Source: Diplodia intermedia
Taxonomy: Eukaryota; Ascomycota; Dothideomycetes; Botryosphaeriales; Botryosphaeriaceae
Assembly: GCA_021495925.1 (NCBI GenBank)
Contig: JAKEKT010000105.1
Location: forward strand, 54,583-118,582
DNA length: 64,000 nucleotides
Reading direction: 5' to 3'
Shown here: positions 10,067 through 21,429 of the stretch, piece after piece
Numbering within the stretch: the stretch's first letter is position 1
Layout: each line of letters begins with the position of its first letter
Position numbers and translations under genes: made by a program
Notes under the pieces: generated by a model
Databases searched by the model: none
Told to the model about the DNA's origin: nothing
The model's input: only the letters and a program-made list of their open reading frames with translations

Positions 10067-13000
10067 TCAGACGATATTCCTCTCGTCAAACTTCACCTGA
10101 TGCTTTTCGCTGGGTTCCTCTGTGATATCTCGGACTTCCTTGACCACAGTCTGGTCCTCATTCTTTTCACCGTCCATGCCAAGCTCGTGCTTGTTGAACG
10201 GGAAAAGCGTGTCCTTCTTTGGCGGCGGCTTTACATTGGCAAACTCCCAGATGTTGATGGTGATGTCGCGGCCAAGAATCTCGATGGCGGGCGTGACGAT
10301 CGGCAACGAGAGTAAAATGATGCCGTAGCAGGTCACCCCGACGAGGAGAGCGTTCAGCCAGTAGACGAAGTCTCTGTGCGCCAATGTCACGAGGAGCCAC
10401 GAGCCCCAGCTCCAGAACACAAAGCCGTGAATGAGGTAGATGGTGAAGATGTGCGGGAAGACCCAGACCAGCACCGGGAACGACAAGATTTTCTGGACCA
10501 CAGTCGATAGCTCCACAATGGCCTGCATGCCGACTGCGAAGAGAAGCATGTTGAAGCGGGGCTCGTAGTAGTTGGGGTATGCGTAACGCTCCGTTTGCAC
10601 AATGGGGAGACCAGTCTCCTGGTCCGGGTGGATTCCGTTCTCGTGTGTGGTGAAGTTGAAGCTGACCCACTGGGGCAGGAGGTTCATTGTGAAGCCGATG
10701 AGAGTCATGAAGATGCAGAAACTGATCAACGGGTAGTATACCAAGGGGCGTGGGTACAGGTACTTCCGCCACTTGTAGGTGATGTCCAGATCGGTGAGCA
10801 TGAGACCCAGCCAGAAGAAGCTGCCCCAATTCCTTGCGTACCAGTTTTGTAAAACGCAGAATGCGTAGTAGCCAAAGCGCTTCCAAGGCGTCTTGATCTC
10901 GCGGATGACGATCGCTCCAAGCAATACGATCCAGGACCCCTGTAACTGCACGGCAATGGTCCAGAGGACACCAGTGCAGTAGTTGAACGTGATCTGCGGC
11001 ACGGCGTTGGGAATGAGGTAGACGAGTTCGAGAATCTCGCTGATGAAGTGGCCCGCAGACTGGAATTTGGAAACGTAGCCCCAGGTTGACCAAGACACCG
11101 AAGGCACGTACTCGAGGTACTTGGTCGCACCAACGTCAATGAAGAAGTACTCCAGGAGAACCATGGCAGTGACAGGAATCATGAGACGCGGCGCACGCTT
11201 GACGGCACGCTCCGCAATGACCTCTAGCTTGCCCTCACGGAAGTACCTTGCGGATAAGAAGCGTGTCGAAGTTGTGAAGAAGACACCGAGCCACATCTGG
11301 TTCATGATGAACGGTGAGATGAGCTTCTCCGCCCAAAGCTCACTAGGATAGTGAACGAAAGCTCCCGGGATGACCACAGCTGGCACGTAAGTTAGGTGGA
11401 AATGGATCAAGGTGACGAAGATCGAACAAAGCGCAACTAGTCCGGCCAAATAGTCGACACGTGCCTTTTTTGCCGTAGGAATTTTGTCAGCGGCTTTAGC
11501 ATCACCCGCATTCGTAGTCGTTTTAAGGGGATGCTCCTTGGGCTCCTTGGGTTCGTCAGCCACCTCCCTGACTCTCGCGGCCCCAAATCCCTTTTCCCTA
11601 TTCTTTGGCGACCATGGCGCAGTGGAGGATGGTGACTTGGGCGTGAGAGGGGAGATGGGAGTCCTGGGAACGAGCGTCTGCGCGGAATCCCTGGCCGAAC
11701 CGGGAAGCGCGAACTCGGGCAAAGCACTATCGTCGGTATAGACCACGGCGTTCTTCAGCGAAGAGGCTCTGGTCGAAGGCGGAGGATAAGCGGACGAGTC
11801 GGGACCCCCGTTCGGCAAAGTCGGCGTTGAGGAAACAGGACTTATCGCATCGTCGTCGTATCTGCCAAGGTATTCCCTGCTCTCATAGCGGGGCAGTGGA
11901 GTCGAGGTTCCCGATGCAGACGGAGTAAAGTCCGAGCGTCGGGGAAGCGCTTCGCCGCTGTTTTTCTTTTCCGGCGTCGAAGGCCGTGTTTGGTTGAATG
12001 GAGTTGTGCTGCTGGACGCGATAATACTGGGTTCGGTGGATCGATAGGCGGGAGCCGGTGAGGAACGGTCGGGATCCGCTACGGACTCCTTCGCATGGCC
12101 ATGGCTATGGCCAGCGGCGGCTCGCTTGCCGACCGCCTTCTTGACAAAGGCATGGATCAACAAGAACGTTGAGAATATGGCCATGATGACGGACATCCAG
12201 ATAGGCGCAGTGAGAAGTCCACCACGAGGATCATGATGCTTCCACTTCACCGTAGCATTGGCGTGGTAAGGAGTGACCAGCCGAAGGCTCAGGTCGTTCA
12301 TGGAACAGGCATCCTCGATGGTGCATCTGGCGTCAAATTCCTTGTGCAGCTCATCTGTCATGGTTGACGTGTTGAAAAACATGCGCATCCAGCCGACATT
12401 GGCGGCAGACCGCCAGTACGGGGGGCCCTCCATGGCATAAGTGTTGCCGATAGACCAGTGGCGGAAGTACAGGGGTGAGGCGGTCATGGGAATCGAGCCG
12501 TGCTTCTTCTTGGTCACTGTGCGACTGTTGTTCTGACCGACAAAGTAGCGGACTTCCTTTTCGGTCCAGTCGATGCGAAACTCCATGAAGTCTTGCGGCG
12601 AGGCAGTGCCGTTGGCCAGAGAGCTGTTGGCGAGGACGGTGTAATTGATGCCCAGGTCACGGTCTGGCCACTCGCCTTGCATCAGGGTGTTGACCCAAGC
12701 AGTGGCGTAGGAGTCGGTGTTCATGACATTGATTTCGAGAGACTCGGTCTCGTTGAACTGCAGCCTCATGGTCATGGAGCTGCCGCCAGCATTGATTGCG
12801 GGACCACGCATGAGGGAGCGGAAGGAGCCGTATTGGATATCGCGGCGCTTGGATCTGACGCTGCCACCATTCACGACGTGGGCGTCAGTGTACGGGTCGC
12901 AGATGAGGCCGAGCGAGGTGCCATCGGTGACGTTGCTGTTGGCGACGGTGTAGTTGGCGACGACGTTGTCAGGAACGGCGCCCTGGCGGAACTTGCTGTT

Positions 13001-13222
13001 CCAGCTCTTCTCGGACTTGTGCTCAAAGTTCTCGAGCACGAACTGGTCCAGGTCCGAGGTCTCGTTGAAGTACTGGATCAGAGACTCGGTGAAGAGGTCA
13101 CCGGTGATGTCGTCGTAGAAGCCGCACGAGCAGCCGGGCGCAGCAGCGGCGGCAGTGGCGGCCGGAAAGAGAAGGCCAATGGCGGCGGCTGCGAGGCAGA
13201 ACCGCATGGTGGAGGGGGCCAT
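10067..13222 (-). CDS. Fusion protein: GH16-like lectin/hydrolase domain plus membrane acyltransferase-3
   Basis: Intronless, about 1051 residues if started at MAPSTMRFCL; a start 15 codons upstream would put charged residues before the signal peptide and is less likely. Order: signal peptide (1-28), a Cys-containing extracellular domain with many N-glycosylation sequons (about 30-340), one transmembrane helix (about 341-360), a long Ser/Pro/Thr-rich cytosolic linker (about 365-585), a polytopic acyltransferase-3 domain (about 590-985), and a charged tail. The extracellular part shows the GH16 fold signature FMEFRIDWTEKEVRYFVG, but where active GH16 enzymes carry ExDxxE it has EINVM (from Glu163), so the acid/base residue is missing. 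AT3 enzymes move acyl groups, often acetyl, onto exported sugars. The protein may therefore bind a glucan-like chain and O-acylate it at the membrane (inference). It is divergent from the glycosyltransferase at 14502. Confidence 0.82.
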   Translation of the reverse strand: MAPSTMRFCLAAAAIGLLFPAATAAAAAPGCSCGFYDDITGDLFTESLIQYFNETSDLDQFVLENFEHKSEKSWNSKFRQGAVPDNVVANYTVANSNVTDGTSLGLICDPYTDAHVVNGGSVRSKRRDIQYGSFRSLMRGPAINAGGSSMTMRLQFNETESLEINVMNTDSYATAWVNTLMQGEWPDRDLGINYTVLANSSLANGTASPQDFMEFRIDWTEKEVRYFVGQNNSRTVTKKKHGSIPMTASPLYFRHWSIGNTYAMEGPPYWRSAANVGWMRMFFNTSTMTDELHKEFDARCTIEDACSMNDLSLRLVTPYHANATVKWKHHDPRGGLLTAPIWMSVIMAIFSTFLLIHAFVKKAVGKRAAAGHSHGHAKESVADPDRSSPAPAYRSTEPSIIASSSTTPFNQTRPSTPEKKNSGEALPRRSDFTPSASGTSTPLPRYESREYLGRYDDDAISPVSSTPTLPNGGPDSSAYPPPSTRASSLKNAVVYTDDSALPEFALPGSARDSAQTLVPRTPISPLTPKSPSSTAPWSPKNREKGFGAARVREVADEPKEPKEHPLKTTTNAGDAKAADKIPTAKKARVDYLAGLVALCSIFVTLIHFHLTYVPAVVIPGAFVHYPSELWAEKLISPFIMNQMWLGVFFTTSTRFLSARYFREGKLEVIAERAVKRAPRLMIPVTAMVLLEYFFIDVGATKYLEYVPSVSWSTWGYVSKFQSAGHFISEILELVYLIPNAVPQITFNYCTGVLWTIAVQLQGSWIVLLGAIVIREIKTPWKRFGYYAFCVLQNWYARNWGSFFWLGLMLTDLDITYKWRKYLYPRPLVYYPLISFCIFMTLIGFTMNLLPQWVSFNFTTHENGIHPDQETGLPIVQTERYAYPNYYEPRFNMLLFAVGMQAIVELSTVVQKILSFPVLVWVFPHIFTIYLIHGFVFWSWGSWLLVTLAHRDFVYWLNALLVGVTCYGIILLSLPIVTPAIEILGRDITINIWEFANVKPPPKKDTLFPFNKHELGMDGEKNEDQTVVKEVRDITEEPSEKHQVKFDERNIV

Positions 13223-14501
13223 GTGAAGGACTGCACGGCAAGGAAGGGAGAGAGAACGAGCGCGCACCTAGCCCGTGGAAAGGCGGGTTGTAGGGCGTTT
13301 AATGTTGACACCGGCCAGAAGAGGAATCAGGGCGTGGCCTAAGCCGTCGGAGCAGCGCTGTAAAGGGCGGGCCAGCGCAGGCAGATCGGCCGCCCACTGT
13401 CGACGCAATCATAGCGGCGCGACAGAAAGGCCTTAGAAATTTGGGTAGCAGCCGCGGCGCGCGTCCTGGCGCCGTGGGCCCTGGTCCTTGCGCAGCGCAT
13501 GCAGCCGGCGCCGGCGGTCGTCAGGTACCTGGCTTGGCGCGGTGTGCAGGAGGCGAAGCTTCGAGCTGGCCGCCGTCGTATCGGCAGACGGACCAGGTCG
13601 AGGGCTGCACGCCAAGAGGGCGGTGATATGGACGTGGTGGAGGGCGCGTCGGCCATCTCGCTGCCCGCTGTGGCCGTGCGCGCGCAGGCGCCGGGCGGGC
13701 CGACTCCTGGCAACGAGTCGCGGCGCAAGCGAGAGGCCGGCAGAGGTGTGTAGTGGATGGTGTGCGGCGCTGGCGGGGATGGCACGGGCTTGACGGCAGC
13801 GCGACAGGCGGATGATCGGCGCATGGCAGGGGGCGCGGCCGTGGCTTGTGCGCCACGCTTTGTCTTGCTCCTGCTGCCCCATCGCTCATCTCATGCACCA
13901 CCACGGCCAGCAGCAGCAGACAAGCAGCAGCCGGCCGATCCCACGCAGACAAAGAGCCCGGCACGCTCGCGACAGCCGCGCCGCCTGTGCCTGCATCCGC
14001 CGCCGGATCCCCCGCGGCTGCCCGCCCGCCTATCAGCGCCGCCCGCATGGCCACTTCCTCATTTCCAATATTGCAAATGCAGCGACACGCAAGGCGGCAG
14101 GCCCGCCGTCGCGTAGCCGTGCAGACGCCGGCGAGGAGGCCGCCATGAGAGCAGGGCCGTGCTCCCGCAGCCCTGCCTTGATGCCCCGAGCCCTCCCTGG
14201 TCGTCCGCCGCCGCGGCGACGATGAGAAATTTACCGATGCATGGAAGCCGCCCTGGCCCACTGCCCGTGCGACCCATCCTCCTCCCAAGAGCGGCCTTGC
14301 CCATTCGGGCCCATATCTTCTCCAGGCCAACCCACCTCAAGCCATCGACCGAGCTTCTGGCAATCGTTCGTTTCCGCCGACTCGTGCACTTGCTCAGCAC
14401 CGGACCGTCGCTCACTTGCTATTTCTTCTCCGTGCCCGCTTGGACTTCCCGGAGAGCCACTGTCGTTTCTGCCTCTTGCCCAAACCAGTCCTGCTCCCAC
14501 C
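13223..14501. promoter_or_regulatory. Divergent GC-rich promoter region between the GH16/AT3 fusion and GT2 genes
   Basis: 1.3 kb, strongly GC-rich, with all six frames partly open because of base composition rather than coding. It must contain both promoters. Pyrimidine-rich tracts lie in the last 150 bases before the GT2 ATG, as in many fungal promoters. No specific sites called. Confidence 0.5.
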
Positions 14502-16081
14502 ATGGCTGACAGCAAGGACTTCACCGTCACCATCGAGGAGGAGCAGCACCACTCCAAGTCGTTTTACAGCTCCTCGTCCTCGTCCGATGGCGGCTTGCCC
14601 GAACACCCTCCCCGGCCCAGCCTGCTGGCCCGCCTATCCGACTTCGTCACCGAGTGGACTCCCTTTGGCCTGGTCCTCTCCTACTTTGTCTTCTCTGTGT
14701 GCATCTACATGGTCGCTACGCACAAGTGGATCGGCATTTTCTGGTTTGTTTATCTGGCCACCAACTTCTACATCTCCGCCTCTACCGTCATCGAAGCCTT
14801 CCTCAGCCTGTCGCCGGTCCGCGATGCCCGCAAGGCCGTCGCAAAGGCCGAGGAGAAGGGCTGGAATTTCCCAACGCCTGATGCCAGCCTGCCCATCATC
14901 GACATCCTGATTGTTGCCTATCTCCCAAACGAGAAGGACATCATCATGGATCGCGCTCTGCACGCTCTGACCAAGATTGTGTATCCCGTCGACAAGATCA
15001 GGATCAACATCCTGTACAATACGCCAAAGCCAATTGAGCCGCTCGAGACGGAGCTGCGCGAGCTTCAATCCAAATTCTCCCAGCTCCGTGTCATCAAGGT
15101 GCCCAAGTCAACCTCAAAGGCCGACAATCTCAACTACTTCTTCACCCTCGACACTGGCTCCGACGTCATTGCCATCTATGACTGCGACCACTACCCTCAC
15201 CCGCACGGGCCGCGGTGGGCTGCCGAGCGGTTTTGCCAGGACTCAACCGTGGACATTGTCCAGGGCCGCTGCGTGGTCTTCAACTCGAAGGATTGCGTGC
15301 TGGCGAGCATGATTGCTGTCGAGTTTGACAAGATCTACGCCGTTTCGCACCCCGGCCGTGCTACCATGTGGGAGTTCGGTCTGTTCTGCGGGTCCAACGG
15401 CTACTGGCGCGCGTCGCTGCTCAGGGATCTCAGAATGGATGGCGACATGCTCACTGAAGACATCGACTCTGCATTGAGAGCCGTGTCACGGGGCGCCAAC
15501 ACGGTCCACGACTTGAATGTCGTGTCGTACGAGCTTGCCCCGACCACCCTCGCATCCTTCTGGAAACAGAGGCTGCGGTGGGCGCAAGGTTGGACGCAGG
15601 CGAGCATCAAGCACTGCAAGCTCGCGTACAACAAATCGCCCGAAGGCTCGCCTCGAAGGCCGAAGGTCCGCTTCGGGCTTTTCTCCCTCCTGCTGATCCG
15701 CGAGCTCAGCTATTACCTTGTCACGCAGTACACCTGCCTGGTGTTCGGTTTTGTCATCACCAAGTGGCCGCGCGACCCGGTCCAGCTCGCGAAGCTTATC
15801 TGGTTCACGTTCCCGGTCTCTGTCTGGTTCTTCATCATCACGTAAGTCTCCCCCGCATGATGCTTTCGGGGCATCGGCTAACCCGCTGCAGGATTGCGTG
15901 TCTCGTCGCGACGCTGTGGATCACGGCACGCGTGCGGTCGGAGTTTGTCAACCTAAGGATGATCGTGATGTTCTCCGTGCTGTACCCATTCTATCTGGTG
16001 CTGAACGCCACGATCGGGTTGTACGGCAATGCGCGCCAGCTGGTCAACTACAACAACTGGAACCCCACGGCACGGTCGTAG
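14502..16081 (+). CDS. Processive family-2 glycosyltransferase (membrane polysaccharide synthase type)
   Basis: Two exons, 14502-15841 and 15892-16081 (intron GTAAGT...GCTGCAG, phase 2), give 509 residues. Two N-terminal membrane helices (about 54-100) precede the cytosolic catalytic domain. The motifs of processive GT2 synthases are present: the substrate Asp in DCDH (227-229), the acceptor-side TED (318-320) and QRLRW (356-360). Three or more C-terminal helices follow (about 395-490) and presumably form the translocation channel. Such enzymes polymerise a sugar from a UDP-sugar and extrude the chain through the membrane. Fungal relatives include hyaluronan-synthase-like Cps1 and the GT2 proteins required for hyphal surface structure. 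The N-terminal 45 residues are acidic and Ser-rich. Which sugar is used cannot be read from sequence. Neighbours on both sides carry acyltransferase-3 domains, which suggests that its product is acylated. Confidence 0.88.
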
Positions 16082-18047
16082 CGGAGCGGAGCCATCCCGC
16101 GTGGAAGGTCGCTTGTGGTGCGGACAACGCAGCTGCATGCAGCCGCGACCCCCTGCGCAATGCATTGCATTCATGTACATGTTTCCTTTTCTACACGTCG
16201 TTGCGTGGAGTCGGCGGGTTTTTAGACAGGCTTGGGGGATACCTGCGCGAAGATGGGCGCACACACTACTGCACATACACGCTACTAGATGCTTGTTACT
16301 GCTTATCTTCGCGATAAGCCTAATGGATGGATGACCATGGTTCGATGACGCTACAGACACGGCTGAACGGATTGACTTTGGTGATGGTAATGAGAATTTT
16401 CACGACATGCACGCCGCCCACCCGTCTCTTGGGACTTGTCATTGGGATGATCCCAGCCGAATGACGTTTAGCTCGGCAGCTGCGCCGTTCTCCAAGCGGC
16501 GCGACCGTTTCTGGGCGGGGGCGATTCCGGGTTTCACAAGGGAAATTTTTAGGATCTCACACAACAGCAGAGATGTGGGGAGACAACAGGGGCGGGCGGG
16601 CGGGCGGGGCTGACAACCCCGGCCTGGAACAAGGGAGGGTTACTATTGCCTCGAACCGGCACAAAAAAGGCCCTTCGCGCAACATCGTCGAAGGAAATGA
16701 CAGCCCGTAAGGCGGACACGAGCGTCAGGTGAGCGTGGTAGATTTGTAGAACGACAAATCCCCCTGGATTCGGGCGATTCGAGTGGCCACGGCCTGGCCA
16801 GGCGCGCTTCTTTTTCCTTGGCCTTCATAAATCTCAGAGCCTTGCGGGCAAATGGGGCCGGCCTGGGCACTTTGCGATGAAATTGGAACAATATCAGATG
16901 TGCCTCGAGCGCTGGCGTATACCAACGACCAAGGCTCGCCATCAATGCAGGAGCGGGCCCCGAAAGGGGCAACGATCAATCAAAAATAAAACCAAGGGAA
17001 AGGACTACTGCAAGGCGCTGGGATGTGTGTGCTGAAAGAACTATTCACAGCGTGGCACTGCACTGTTTTCGCGGTCCCGGGCAGCGCAGCGCAGAGGGCG
17101 ACACGGCAGGTAGCGTGCATGAGGAGGGCTGCGGGCAGTCCAGCGTCCGGCGTCTAGCTACAGCCGCGATAGCGCAAAAGCGATAGAGATTTTTTCCCTC
17201 TGTGGTCGGGGAAGCAGCTAGGGCAGTGGGAGAACCACGGCGGCAGCGTCTGGCTCGCTGGGGTCGGAAGAATTTTGCCGGGCATCGGGAAGTGGACTGT
17301 CGATTTGGGAGAGGGTGGAGTGTTAGCCAGGTACTACGTGGTAGAGCGTTGTTGACAGCAGGACCGGGGCCCCTGTCGCACGGGTCGGGGGCTGAGCCAG
17401 GCTGGCGGGAGAGGCTTATCGGCTGAAACGCTTGGTACCACCGCAGCGTGCTAAGGTAGGGAAGGAAGGCCCGGCGACGGACGGAAGCTAGAGAAAATGG
17501 AAAATGGCTATCAGGCACCGCAACGCCGATCAGATCGCGCCGGAGCCAGGTCGGATGCCGCTCCGCAGCTGGGTAGATACCTATCTCGACCTGGCCGGCC
17601 CATCACGCAAGCGTGCTGCTGCGTAGCTGAGAGCGCCGTCGACGACTTCCCGGCCTGACGATCCTGACCGCTGTCCACGAGGCCCACCCGCCACGCGCGG
17701 TTGTTGCCCTGCCCCTGCCCCTGTCCATGTCCCTGCGCGGAGCATCCGTGTTGCCCTTGCCGCCCCGCCCTGCCCTCGCCGCCTTCGTTGCCCTTCCACC
17801 ATCTGCCATTTCGCACCGTCCGTCCACTCTAAACAGCTGCCTTGGCAATACCGCCGTGACATGCCTGCTTGGGCCGTGCAGTCTGCCTGCTGCGAGATGC
17901 GGCCGTCGACGATAAAGTTCAGAGCGGTCTAGGGGCCAGCAGCAGCAGCGCTCTCTGCCAGACGACATTCCTTCCTTGGTTCCTCCGCCGCCTCCCTCCT
18001 GCCGCGCTCGCAGACAGAACGCAATCAACCAACCGAGAACATCCAAC
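16082..18047. other. Gene-free interval between GT2 and AT3, with a G-quadruplex motif
   Basis: Nearly 2 kb without a supportable gene. Open frames on both strands are short, mutually overlapping and composition-driven. A run of five G-tracts with single-base loops lies at 16589-16609 (listed separately). The last 150 bases before 18048 are pyrimidine-rich and end in ACATCCAACATGG, a good fungal start context for the acyltransferase gene. Confidence 0.55.
16589..16609 (+). other. Potential G-quadruplex (five G-runs, one-base loops)
   Basis: Five runs of three or four G, each separated by a single C, on the plus strand. This is the tightest form of the G-quadruplex consensus. It lies about 500 bases beyond the GT2 stop codon. 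Formation in the cell is not shown. Confidence 0.6.
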
Positions 18048-19501
18048 ATGGGCCTCCCAACCTCGCGCGTGAGCGAGAAAGATGCCGGCGACTCTCCAGC
18101 CGTCGCCGACGCTCGCAGCAAATCATTCCTGCAATCCCTTGTCTCCCTCAACTCTCCGCCATCGCTCTTGCCCGAGCATGACTGGCTTCTCGGCGTCCGC
18201 GGCTTCCTCGTTGTCCAGTCTTTCGTCTGGTGCTTTCTGACCGTGTTCGCGCCTGCCACGGTGAAAGGCGCCGCGAACACCGACGGCCCCTTCTACCAAG
18301 TCATACTCCGCAAGGTCTTCTCCGTGCTCTTCTGGAACGAGTCTCTCATCTACTCGTTTATTGTCCTCCTCTCCGCGCGGACCATCTGTCTTCCGTTTTT
18401 GGTGGACTCGACCCGCCAGGTTGTCGCTAGCCAGGTGTTCCGCCGCGGCATCCGCCTCTGGATACCCACTGCCGTGGCCTTTGGGCTCTCGACCGTCGTC
18501 CTCAACCAGCTTGGCCTCGGCTACATCGATGATTTCAAGACGCGCACCGGCAACGCGACGATTGCGACCCCGGAGCGCATTCAGAACTTCCTCAACTGGT
18601 TCAACTCGATATTCGACATCTTCTGGGTGAACAAGAACTACGCGACGCAGAAAGGCAGCCTGGCCTTCCCCTCGCAGACGCTCTTCACCGTCAGCATCGT
18701 CTTCGTGCAGAGCTACACGGTGTACATGACGATGATCTGCATCCCATACACGCGAAACTCGTGGCGCGTCAAAGCATTCACGTTGTTCATCGCGACGGCG
18801 TGGTGGGTGCAGTCGTGGGCGTGGTACTCGGTTACTGGCGTGCTGCTCGCCGACATGGTTATGAACATGGACTTCAGGGCGAAGGCGCAGCATGGCATCC
18901 CGCTGCGCTTGCCGGGAGTCAGGCCCGTGCGCTGCCCCTCGTATATCGCATATGCTATACTGTTGATCGCAGGACTCGTGATGGAGTACCTGTGGACCGC
19001 ATGGCGGCCGCAGTACGAGAACGCCGAGTTGAAGGGGCACACGGGCCTGTACAACGCAGGCTCGCTCAACGACGGACTGGACATGTCGCAGCCGCTGGCG
19101 CGCGACGACAACTACCTGGTCATTGTAGGCTTCATGCTCATGCTGGAGACGTCAGACACGCTGCAATGGATTTTCAGGAACCCGTTGTTCACGTACTTGG
19201 GACGCCGCTCTTTCAGTAGGTTATCCGGCTCTTGCACGGAGCATGACACTTGCAACACGCAGCTAACAGATCCCCACCGGCAGGCTACTTCCTCATCCAG
19301 GCGACAATTATCTACACCGCCGGCATCAAGCTGTTTCTCCACCTGCGGATCGACCAGAAGTGGCCGGAGGGAGCAAGCAACGTTCTGTGCTTGGCGGTGT
19401 GCTTGGTCACGGTGGTGCCGGGGGCGGAGATATTCTATCGGGTGGTCGACTACCCGAGTCAGGCGTTGGCGCATGCGGCATGGGACTTCATGATAGAGTA
19501 G
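18048..19501 (+). CDS. Membrane acyltransferase-3 family protein
   Basis: Exons 18048-19215 and 19284-19501 (intron GTAGGT...CCGGCAG, phase 1) give 461 residues. The protein is polytopic, with about ten hydrophobic segments from residue 45 to the C-terminus. The first carries the AT3 opening WLLGVRGFLVVQSF with the conserved Arg (Arg51). The position about eleven residues later that is normally His is Cys62 here, so part of the usual catalytic pair is absent. Family members transfer acetyl or other acyl groups to sugars or lipids at the membrane. The N-terminal 40 residues are hydrophilic. It lies in the same direction as the GT2 gene, 2 kb downstream of it, and is the second AT3 in the locus. 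This suggests stepwise or two-substrate acylation of a common product (inference). Fungal AT3s also act in secondary metabolism, which is an alternative. Confidence 0.85.
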
Positions 19502-21429
19502 CGTGCGGAAACATGGGCGCGCTGGTGTTGAGGGCGGGCGGAGGGGGCAAGGGGCCGGGGGCGATCCGTACTGGACCGCATTCAGGCGTGTACACGGTAT
19601 CCATTATAGCGACTATCGAAACGCATTGACGATATTTGACGAAGGCCGATCTCTCGCTTGCTCGAGTCGCGGAGACAAAGGGTTTCTCGGAGTCGGCTAT
19701 CTCGAAGCGCGGCGACTCAGGACTGCGTGGCGCGTGCTTAGGGCGATTTTGGACTGGAGGCAGGCCTCATGCCCCAAGGAGTAATGCGAGCAGCAGGACC
19801 CACTGTCTCGTATGTGGACGCGTCTTGTTCCGGTATAGTCTGCACGCTCAGCTAAACCTTACGGCCCAGCGCGGCGTCACCGCATCGACTGCTAATCCGC
19901 CTTCGATGCTGGATCTGCGGTGATGTCCCGCATGGTTTCACCGACGCCCAAGCGGATGGTGTTTAGTCTGGCGCTGCGCTGGTTGGCACCCAAGTAGTAC
20001 ATACATTCAGACCCTTCTTCAGCTGGCCCACCGCGCGGCACCCGCACGGGCTGGCCGGGGACGGGCCAGGGCGGCAGCGTTCACATGGCAGCATCTGGGT
20101 GCCCTCGCAGCTCAGCTGGCCACAGCGACTCAGCCTGCAGTGCGCCGTGGCAGTAACGGTCCACGCACGCCACCGGCCATGCGGCCGGATGTCGTGGCCG
20201 GCGGTGGGGGGTGAGCGATGGCGCACAGTTGCAGCTGCCTCAGCCGCGGTTGAGGAGGCAGCCCTGTCGTCGAGACAAAGTTCCGTTGCCTTCAATTTGG
20301 TGCGTCCAGCAGCCGCTCTGCGCCACAAGTGCCGCCGCCAGCCCAGCCCAAAGCCGCGCCGCCAGGATGCCGTTCCGTCCAAGGCGCCCGTTGCGGGCGC
20401 CGTAGCCCGGCCCTTGCGGCTGCTACCTTTTTCATCCTCATCAATATCCGTGCATCCCGGTCAGCACATCACTTCCGCTTTCTCCCTACGTCGCCGTGCT
20501 CATCGATCTCTGCCCATCGGCGCTACCGTCTCGGCACGCTGCTTATCAGACTACACCAGCCGGGGGCCAGACCGTACCTCAGCGCCATAGTACGTGCCCC
20601 GGCCCGACTGGGAAATGCAACGACAGCGGCTCGACGTCGACGTCACGATTGCCGGGGCGTCTTCGGGCAGTGTGGCGCTAGACGGCGGCCCAGAAGCCAC
20701 GAATGGGGACGCGTCGATGCGCTGGGCCGATCGTCAGGAACAGGCAGCTGTGGCGTTGTTGGGACAAGGCTCCCGGGATGACGACTCAGCAGCCTCGCCA
20801 GAAGGGCATCGGACTTTCTGCTCAATCGTCTCTCCCTCCTGCGGCGAAAAGAGGTGAGGTCTGGCTGCGTCAGGCAGGGCAACGATCGCCATGGGGTGCG
20901 GCAGGTCGCTATCAGCGCTACCAGAACCTTATCACTTCCCCCCATCCATCTCCGCGTCCTTTGCCGCGCCCGCAGAGGGGGGGCAGCTACCGCCCGCCCG
21001 GGGTCCGGTGTCTTCGTGCAACACCAAGCAGCGGCTACAATGGCCAGGTTTCCGACCTTCGCACGTTGCGCGCGGCGACTCTGGCGAAGCTGGCGAAGCT
21101 GGCTGGAGGTGTTCTTGCACGCCCCGGCCCTCACCAGCCAGCCTGCCCTATCAGACAACCCTGCGGGCTGCCGCTTCAATCCAGCAGCAGTGCTATCAAC
21201 AGTGGGGTGTTGTACAACACACCCAATTTAAAGGCACTCGCAACGCCCGGGATCGCGCTGCCTCAACTGCTCCCTGCTTCTGCTTCTCCAGCGTAGTCTC
21301 GCGCCGTACGATGCTGCGCGAGTTAGCCCGTCTCACCACACATTTTCCCTGGAAAGAGACCACATTCGGCCTTGAGTTCTGGTCTAAGCGCCCGCGGCCG
21401 TCGCCACCTCAGCCCTTTCGTCACTAAAC
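19502..21429. other. Gene-free GC-rich interval before the MFS transporter
   Basis: About 1.9 kb of high GC content. Open frames up to 197 codons overlap one another in several frames and show no recognisable domain, so I do not call them genes. It should contain the promoter of the MFS gene at its right end. Confidence 0.5.
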
